The notes beneath the pieces are model-generated. The model did not search any database. It was given only the letters and a program-made list of their open reading frames with translations, and was not told the DNA's origin. From NCBI GenBank assembly GCA_944380695.1, contig CALWII010000033.1, positions 1 through 9,343 on the forward strand: DNA of 9,343 nt, given 5' to 3'. The position numbers and the translations under genes were made by a program. Positions 6,250 to 9,343 of the stretch are shown here, one piece after another. Each line of letters starts with the position of its first letter. The first letter of the stretch is position 1. This stretch comes from an uncultured Clostridia bacterium. Lineage in GTDB: Bacteria; Bacillota; Clostridia; Christensenellales; UBA1242.

Positions 6250-6546
6250 ATGCGTCAATTCATATATCCTGCTATATTTTATTTTGATGAAGACCAAACC
6301 AAAGTTTATTTCCCAGACCTTGATATATCAACATCTGGCGACAACTATGATGAGGCCTTTCTTTTTGCAAAAGAGCTTTTAAAAGTTTATTTTATGTATG
6401 TTATTACAAATGATTTGGACTTTAACTTTCCTTCGAATTATATCGACAAAGCAAACAAATGTGATAAAAATCAGAGAGTAATGTTAATTGATGCTTTTGT
6501 ATCTGACCAAGATTTAGTAAAATTTAAGAAAAACAAAAAGAAGTAA
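6250..6546 (+). CDS. Solitary HicB-like protein with lysine-rich tail
   Basis: The 98-aa product resembles the N-terminal RNase-H-like fold of HicB-family antitoxins. Visible family features are YPAIFYFDEDQTKVYFPDLD (6-25), STSGDNYDEAFLFAKELLKVYF (27-48) and a later strand RVMLIDAFV (76-84). The usual family pattern is YPA-x(n)-FPDLPG-x-T-x-G-x(n)-EA-x(2)-A. The PGC/PG turn is replaced by DIS. The C-terminus ends in KFKKNKKK and lacks an obvious ribbon-helix-helix or helix-turn-helix domain that paired HicB proteins use for autorepression. No HicA toxin is visible on either side. GGAGAG at 6238-6243 supports the ATG at 6250, and the gene has its own promoter. HicB-like solo proteins are common; a role as an orphan antitoxin or other regulator is inference. 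Confidence 0.7.
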   Translation: MRQFIYPAIFYFDEDQTKVYFPDLDISTSGDNYDEAFLFAKELLKVYFMYVITNDLDFNFPSNYIDKANKCDKNQRVMLIDAFVSDQDLVKFKKNKKK

Positions 6547-6574
6547 TAAAAATTGAATTTTGATTATTTTTTTC

Positions 6575-6603
6575 TTGACAAACAAATCGTCTTATGTTAA
6601 AAT
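6575..6603 (+). promoter_or_regulatory. Consensus promoter of the rpmG-secE-nusG-rplK-rplA operon
   Basis: A perfect -35 TTGACA (6575-6580), a 17-bp spacer, and TAAAAT (6598-6603) preceded by TGT (6595-6597), an extended -10. This is the closest match to the sigma-A consensus in the window and suits a highly expressed ribosomal operon. The predicted start is about 6610, which falls inside the left arm of the following hairpin. Confidence 0.8.
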
Positions 6604-6605
6604 AC

Positions 6606-6638
6606 ACTAACACTTCCAATTGGGGTGTTAGTTTTTTT
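6606..6638 (+). terminator. Terminator-like hairpin overlapping the operon's transcription start
   Basis: CTAACAC (6607-6613) pairs with GTGTTAG (6625-6631), possibly extended inward by TTCC/GGG pairs, and seven T residues follow (6632-6638). It has the full form of an intrinsic terminator and would end read-through from the HicB-like gene. The operon promoter's predicted start near 6610 removes about half of the left arm from new transcripts. Transcripts starting there would therefore escape while upstream transcripts are stopped. An attenuator role is the alternative if the start lies slightly upstream. Confidence 0.65.
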
Positions 6639-6653
6639 GTTAGGAGATTAGTT

Positions 6654-6815
6654 ATGGCAGCACCAAAACGCAAATATGTTACTCTTGCTTGTACAGAATG
6701 TCAAGAAAGAAATTATTCCACATCTAAAAACAGCAGTGCTAATCCAGAGAGAATTGAGATTAAAAAATTCTGTCCAAAATGTGGGAAAAGAACTGTTCAT
6801 AAAGAAACAAAATAA
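6654..6815 (+). CDS. rpmG: 50S ribosomal protein L33 (zinc-binding form)
   Basis: A small protein of the large ribosomal subunit. The 53-aa product starts MAAPKRKYVTLACTEC and carries two CxxC pairs (C14-x2-C17 and the CPKC near residues 42-45), the zinc-binding C+ type of L33. Zinc-free paralogues often replace this type under zinc limitation. AGGAG at 6642-6646 is 7 bases before the ATG at 6654; an in-frame ATG further upstream lies within the promoter and hairpin and is rejected. This is the first gene of the secE-nusG-rplKA operon, with secE 14 bases downstream. No tRNA-Trp is present between rpmG and secE, although some bacteria have one there. Confidence 0.95.
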   Translation: MAAPKRKYVTLACTECQERNYSTSKNSSANPERIEIKKFCPKCGKRTVHKETK

Positions 6816-6829
6816 TCGCAGGAGGTCGT

Positions 6830-7195
6830 ATGTCGAAAAAACACAACTTGAAAGAGAATGAAAAATTCTCTGAAAGTGAAGAAAGGTTAGAAGTTACTGG
6901 TCAGGAAACCAGTAATGTTGTTTCACCTGCGAAAGAAGAAAATTCTAAACCTGAAAAAGTTAAAGAAGCAAAACAATCCAAGGTTGAGAAGAAAAAGAAA
7001 GATAAAAAGCCAAAAGAAAAAAAAGTTGCTCGAAAAGCTAGGGAGATGTCAAGCGAGTTAAAAAAAGTGACTTGGCCAGGATTTGCAGAGGTTTGTAAAA
7101 AAACAGGTATAGTCCTTGTGGTCGTAATTCTTTTTGCAATCGTTCTGTTTGGACTTGACACATTGTTTGGATATTTGTTTGGATTGTTGACATAA
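6830..7195 (+). CDS. secE: Preprotein translocase subunit SecE with long charged N-terminal extension
   Basis: SecE clamps SecY in the membrane and is essential for Sec protein export. The C-terminal 48 residues are the conserved core: the amphipathic SSELKKVTWPGFAEVCKK (74-91, with the WP motif at 82-83), then one membrane segment of about 92-118 (VLVVVILFAIVLFGLDTLFGYLFG). The first about 70 residues are an acidic, then extremely lysine-rich, probably unstructured cytoplasmic tail (for example VEKKKKDKKPKEKK at 52-65), longer than the roughly 60-aa SecE common in Bacillota. The start has AGGAGGT at 6820-6826 with short spacing. nusG begins 10 bases after the stop, the standard secE-nusG pairing. 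Confidence 0.93.
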   Translation: MSKKHNLKENEKFSESEERLEVTGQETSNVVSPAKEENSKPEKVKEAKQSKVEKKKKDKKPKEKKVARKAREMSSELKKVTWPGFAEVCKKTGIVLVVVILFAIVLFGLDTLFGYLFGLLT

Positions 7196-7205
7196 GGGGG
7201 CTCGA

Positions 7206-7817
7206 ATGGAAAAAGAAATTATTGATAACAACGGCGTAAATGATGAACAAGTGACACAAAATGAGCAAGTCGATCAACAAGCTCAACAAGATGCGAGTGC
7301 AGATGCAAAATGGTATGCGCTCCACACTTTTTCTGGTTATGAAAATGTTGCAAAAGACAATTTGACAACAGTTGTTTCCAAGTTCGGATTGCAAAATCGA
7401 ATTTTTGACATAGTTATTCCTATGGAGACCGTTGTTGAAGAAAAAAATGGCAAGAAAAAACTCGTGGAAAGAAAAAAGTTTCCTTGTTATATTTTTGTAA
7501 AAATGATTTACGGTGATGATTTATGGCACGCAGTTATCAACACTCGTGGTATTACCGGTTTTGTTGGTCCGAATGGAAGAGCTCAACCATTTACGGAAGA
7601 AGAAGTTCGTAAAAACAAATTGGAAAAAATTAAAATCCAAACAAATCTTAACATAGGGGACAAAATTGAAGTTATCGATGGACCTTTGGAGGGCACAATA
7701 GGAACAGTGCAATCGGTGAACGAAGAAGCCGGTATAGCTACAGTCATTGTAGAGATGTTCGGTCGAGAAGCACCTGTAGACCTAGATTTTACTCAAATGC
7801 GAAAAATCGAAGAATAA
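7206..7817 (+). CDS. nusG: Transcription termination/antitermination factor NusG
   Basis: NusG binds the clamp of RNA polymerase and modulates elongation, pausing and termination. The 203-aa product has an NGN domain of about 35-130 (KWYALHTFSGYENVAKDNL, then RKKFPCYIFVKM and TRGITGFVGPNGRAQPFTEEEV) and a C-terminal KOW domain, about 149-198 (IGDKIEVIDGPLEGTIGTVQSV ... VEMFGREAPVDLDFTQM). About 33 residues precede the NGN domain, rich in Asn, Gln, Asp and Glu (VNDEQVTQNEQVDQQAQQDA), likely disordered and longer than in many homologues. The ribosome binding site is a run AAGGGGG (7194-7200) overlapping the secE stop, five bases before the ATG. Co-transcription with secE is clear. Confidence 0.97.
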   Translation: MEKEIIDNNGVNDEQVTQNEQVDQQAQQDASADAKWYALHTFSGYENVAKDNLTTVVSKFGLQNRIFDIVIPMETVVEEKNGKKKLVERKKFPCYIFVKMIYGDDLWHAVINTRGITGFVGPNGRAQPFTEEEVRKNKLEKIKIQTNLNIGDKIEVIDGPLEGTIGTVQSVNEEAGIATVIVEMFGREAPVDLDFTQMRKIEE

Positions 7818-7829
7818 CTTTGGTATTAC

Positions 7830-7843
7830 ACAGATTTATCTGT
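7830..7843 (+). other. Small hairpin in the nusG-rplK leader
   Basis: ACAGA (7830-7834) pairs with TCTGT (7839-7843) around a TTTA loop. No T tract follows, so it is not a terminator. It sits 14 bases before the L1-binding mimic and could shape the leader. Confidence 0.4.
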
Positions 7844-7857
7844 TGAAAATACAATTA

Positions 7858-7892
7858 GTGGGAGAGCGGTGGCCATCTGCTCAATATACCAC
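7858..7892 (+). promoter_or_regulatory. L1 protein-binding leader: mimic of the 23S rRNA L1 site
   Basis: GTGG (7858-7861) pairs with CCAC (7889-7892). An asymmetric internal loop (GA on the left, AATATA on the right) separates this from an inner stem GAGCGG (7864-7869) with CTGCTC (7877-7882) capped by TGGCCAT. The strands GTGGGAG and ATACCAC, and the loop placement, closely match the 23S rRNA segments GTGGGAGG and AAATACCAC that form the L1-binding region at the base of the L1 stalk. In E. coli, free L1 represses translation of the rplK-rplA message by binding such a site. The element ends 5 bases before the AAGGAGG of rplK, so bound L1 would block ribosome access. Function here is inferred from position and rRNA likeness. 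Confidence 0.75.
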
Positions 7893-7909
7893 AAAATAAG
7901 GAGGAAAAA

Positions 7910-8341
7910 ATGGCAGCAGTAAAAAAGATTGGAGCGGTCGTTAAACTTCAGCTCCCAGCTGGTAAAGCTACACCTGGACCACCTGTAGGTTCTTCTCTTG
8001 GACCACACGGCATCAACATAGCAGCTTTTACCAAAGAATTCAACGACAAAACCGCTGCACAAGCAGGTCTTGTCATCCCTGTTGTGATAACAATTTATCA
8101 AGACAGGTCATTTTCGTTTGTGCTGAAAACCCCACCTGCAGCAGTACTTATCAAAAAGGCTATTGGGTTAGAAAAGGGCTCGGCAAAACCAAACAAAACA
8201 AAAGTCGGAACAATCACAAAAGCTCAAATTAAAGAAATTGCGGAACTTAAAATGCCAGACTTAAACGCAAGCAGTGTTGAGTCCGCTATGAGTATGATTG
8301 AAGGGGCAGCACGCAGTATGGGCGTGACCGTTGTAGAATAA
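7910..8341 (+). CDS. rplK: 50S ribosomal protein L11
   Basis: L11 forms the GTPase-associated centre with 23S rRNA and helps factor binding and the stringent response. The 143-aa product has the normal two domains: an N-terminal domain with the proline-rich helix region (LPAGKATPGPPVGSSLGPHGIN, 15-35) and a C-terminal RNA-binding domain (FVLKTPPAAVLIKKAIG, then VGTITKAQIKEIAELKMPDLNA and EGAARSMGVTV). The segment ATPGPPVGSSLGP differs from the common bacterial ANPxPPVGPALGQ. Ser28 stands where Pro is usual, near the thiostrepton-contact prolines, and TPGPP is more like the archaeal form. AAGGAGG (7898-7904) sets the start. It is probably controlled by L1 through the leader at 7858-7892 and is co-transcribed with rplA 18 bases later. 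Confidence 0.97.
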   Translation: MAAVKKIGAVVKLQLPAGKATPGPPVGSSLGPHGINIAAFTKEFNDKTAAQAGLVIPVVITIYQDRSFSFVLKTPPAAVLIKKAIGLEKGSAKPNKTKVGTITKAQIKEIAELKMPDLNASSVESAMSMIEGAARSMGVTVVE

Positions 8342-8359
8342 TAAGAGGAGAGTAGCGGT

Positions 8360-9043
8360 ATGAAAATTGGGAAAAGAATGAAAGCTGCGCTTGAATCTTA
8401 CAATAAGCAGAAAAGCTATTCAGCAAGCGAGGCGATTGATTGCGTTTTGAACAACGCAAAAGCAAAGTTCGATGAAACAATAGAAGTGCACGTAAAACTT
8501 GGCGTCGATGGTAGAAATGCTGACCAACAAGTTAGAGGCGTGGTTGTGCTTCCTCACGGGACAGGGAAAAGCGTTAAAGTTTTAGTAGTCGCAAGAGGAG
8601 ACAAGGCTGACGAAGCTGTAAAAGCGGGTGCAGATTATGTCGGAGCAGAAGAAATAGTTGCAAAAATACAAGGCGGGTGGCTTGATTTTGATGTTTGTAT
8701 AACAACACCAGATATGATGGGAGTTATCGGCCGTGTAGCTAGGGTTCTCGGACCAAAAGGACTTATGCCAAACCCAAAGAGCGGAACGGTTACAATGGAT
8801 GTAAAAAAAGCCATTGCAGATGTCAAAGCTGGTAAAGTTGAATATAGACTTGATAAAACAAACAATGTGCACGTTATAATTGGTAAGGCAAGTTTTGGAA
8901 AAGAAAAATTGCTTGAAAACTTTAACACAATTGTTGATGCTTTAACAAAAGCAAAACCAGCAGCAGCCAAAGGACAGTATTTTAAAAATATTTCAGTTTG
9001 TTCAAGTATGGGTCCTGGTGTGAAAGTTGTTTCTTCTTTGTAA
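8360..9043 (+). CDS. rplA: 50S ribosomal protein L1
   Basis: L1 builds the mobile L1 stalk of the large subunit, which handles E-site tRNA, and is the likely repressor of its own operon. The 227-aa product is full length. The family signature is GRVARVLGPKGLMPNPKSGTV (124-144), preceded by the inserted domain II (about 65-155). The C-terminal RNA-binding strand is ISVCSSMGPGVKV (211-223), with Ser216 at the position that is commonly Thr in STMGPG. AGGAG at 8346-8350 is 9 bases before the ATG, supporting this start. It is the last gene of the operon in this window: a strong terminator follows about 60 bases later, and rplJ is not seen. Confidence 0.97.
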   Translation: MKIGKRMKAALESYNKQKSYSASEAIDCVLNNAKAKFDETIEVHVKLGVDGRNADQQVRGVVVLPHGTGKSVKVLVVARGDKADEAVKAGADYVGAEEIVAKIQGGWLDFDVCITTPDMMGVIGRVARVLGPKGLMPNPKSGTVTMDVKKAIADVKAGKVEYRLDKTNNVHVIIGKASFGKEKLLENFNTIVDALTKAKPAAAKGQYFKNISVCSSMGPGVKVVSSL

Positions 9044-9100
9044 AAAAAGTTTTAACATCAAAAGTGTATAACCTTTTTTAAATTATAAGAGACAAAAACA

Positions 9101-9136
9101 AAAGAAACTTGAGAAATGTCAAGTTTCTTTTTTTTT
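9101..9136 (+). terminator. Strong intrinsic terminator after rplA
   Basis: A perfect 12-bp stem, AAAGAAACTTGA (9101-9112) with TCAAGTTTCTTT (9119-9130), closes a 6-base loop. The T run extends from 9128 to 9136. It ends the rpmG-secE-nusG-rplK-rplA transcript. Confidence 0.92.
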
Positions 9137-9343
9137 ATTGAAATAATATAATAAAATTATTTTATAATGATTATAGGCTGTTTATTCAATTCATAGAAAA
9201 GATGAGGAAGATTTTTGCAAAAAAACAAAAAAGTACGGGGTCAAATAAAACCAAAAAATATATGATGAAATAAAATGTTGTTAAAAAAATAGTTATTATT
9301 TATACTTATTTTTTTTTTTTTATGATTTTTGATATTTGTATTA
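9137..9343. other. AT-rich tail without a visible gene
   Basis: About 200 bases after the rplA terminator are very AT-rich, with long A and T runs (for example T13 near 9310-9322). A loose promoter candidate is TTGAAA (9138-9143) with TATAAT (9163-9168), but the 19-bp spacing is poor. I see no open frame with a ribosome binding site and no recognisable L10-type leader, so whether rplJ-rplL follows cannot be told. Confidence 0.5.

Noticed and set aside
6594..6653. Upstream in-frame ATG as the rpmG start
   Set aside because: It lies in the -10 region and terminator hairpin, and the extra residues are not L33-like. ATG 6654 has a proper AGGAG.
6816..6829. tRNA-Trp between rpmG and secE
   Set aside because: Only 14 bases separate the genes.
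7038..7394. Long antisense open frames, for example opposite secE/nusG and opposite rplA
   Set aside because: They are reverse-strand shadows of well-supported genes, without ribosome binding sites or family motifs.
9137..9343. L10 leader for rplJ
   Set aside because: The sequence is low-complexity AT with no visible conserved L10 leader bases or stem arrangement.
1..9343. Mobile elements, CRISPR arrays, attachment sites
   Set aside because: No transposase, integrase, regularly spaced repeats or target-site duplications are visible; the gene content is core housekeeping.

Overview
The window looks like a chromosomal stretch of a low-GC Gram-positive bacterium, most likely an uncultured Clostridia-like member of the Bacillota. 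The reasons are its AT-rich composition, strong AGGAGG-type ribosome binding sites, the dnaX-ybaB-recR order, the rpmG-secE-nusG-rplK-rplA order, and a zinc-type L33. TGA is used as a stop (pgk) and Trp is coded by TGG, so the ordinary bacterial code fits. All genes are on the + strand. I see no insertion sequence, prophage, CRISPR array, rRNA or tRNA.

Layout. (1) 1-1302: the 3' part of pgk overlaps a complete tpiA by an ATGA junction. This is the tail of a glycolytic operon whose upstream part is outside the window. (2) 1428-5539: a DNA replication/repair cluster of dnaX, ybaB/ebfC and recR followed by argS, tightly packed. dnaX is split between two frames at an A10 tract exactly where the gamma-type product would end. 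The remaining tau-type C-terminal domain is read in the -1 frame. (3) 5540-6653: a loosely packed intergenic zone. It holds a 47-codon gene with its own extended -10 promoter and intrinsic terminator, a gene-poor AT-rich stretch, and a 98-aa solitary HicB-like protein with its own promoter. (4) 6575-9136: the ribosomal/transcription/secretion operon rpmG-secE-nusG-rplK-rplA. It starts at a consensus promoter whose start site lies inside a terminator-like hairpin, and it ends at a 12-bp-stem terminator. Between nusG and rplK is an RNA element that copies the L1-binding site of 23S rRNA, the expected target for L1 feedback control of rplK-rplA. (5) 9137-9343: AT-rich tail without a recognisable gene.

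Most genes are core housekeeping genes. The points most worth a second look are the dnaX frameshift site, the isolated 47-aa gene, the orphan HicB-like protein, the promoter-terminator overlap before rpmG, the L1 rRNA mimic, and unusual active-site substitutions in triosephosphate isomerase. I did not find evidence for a wholly new multi-gene system.
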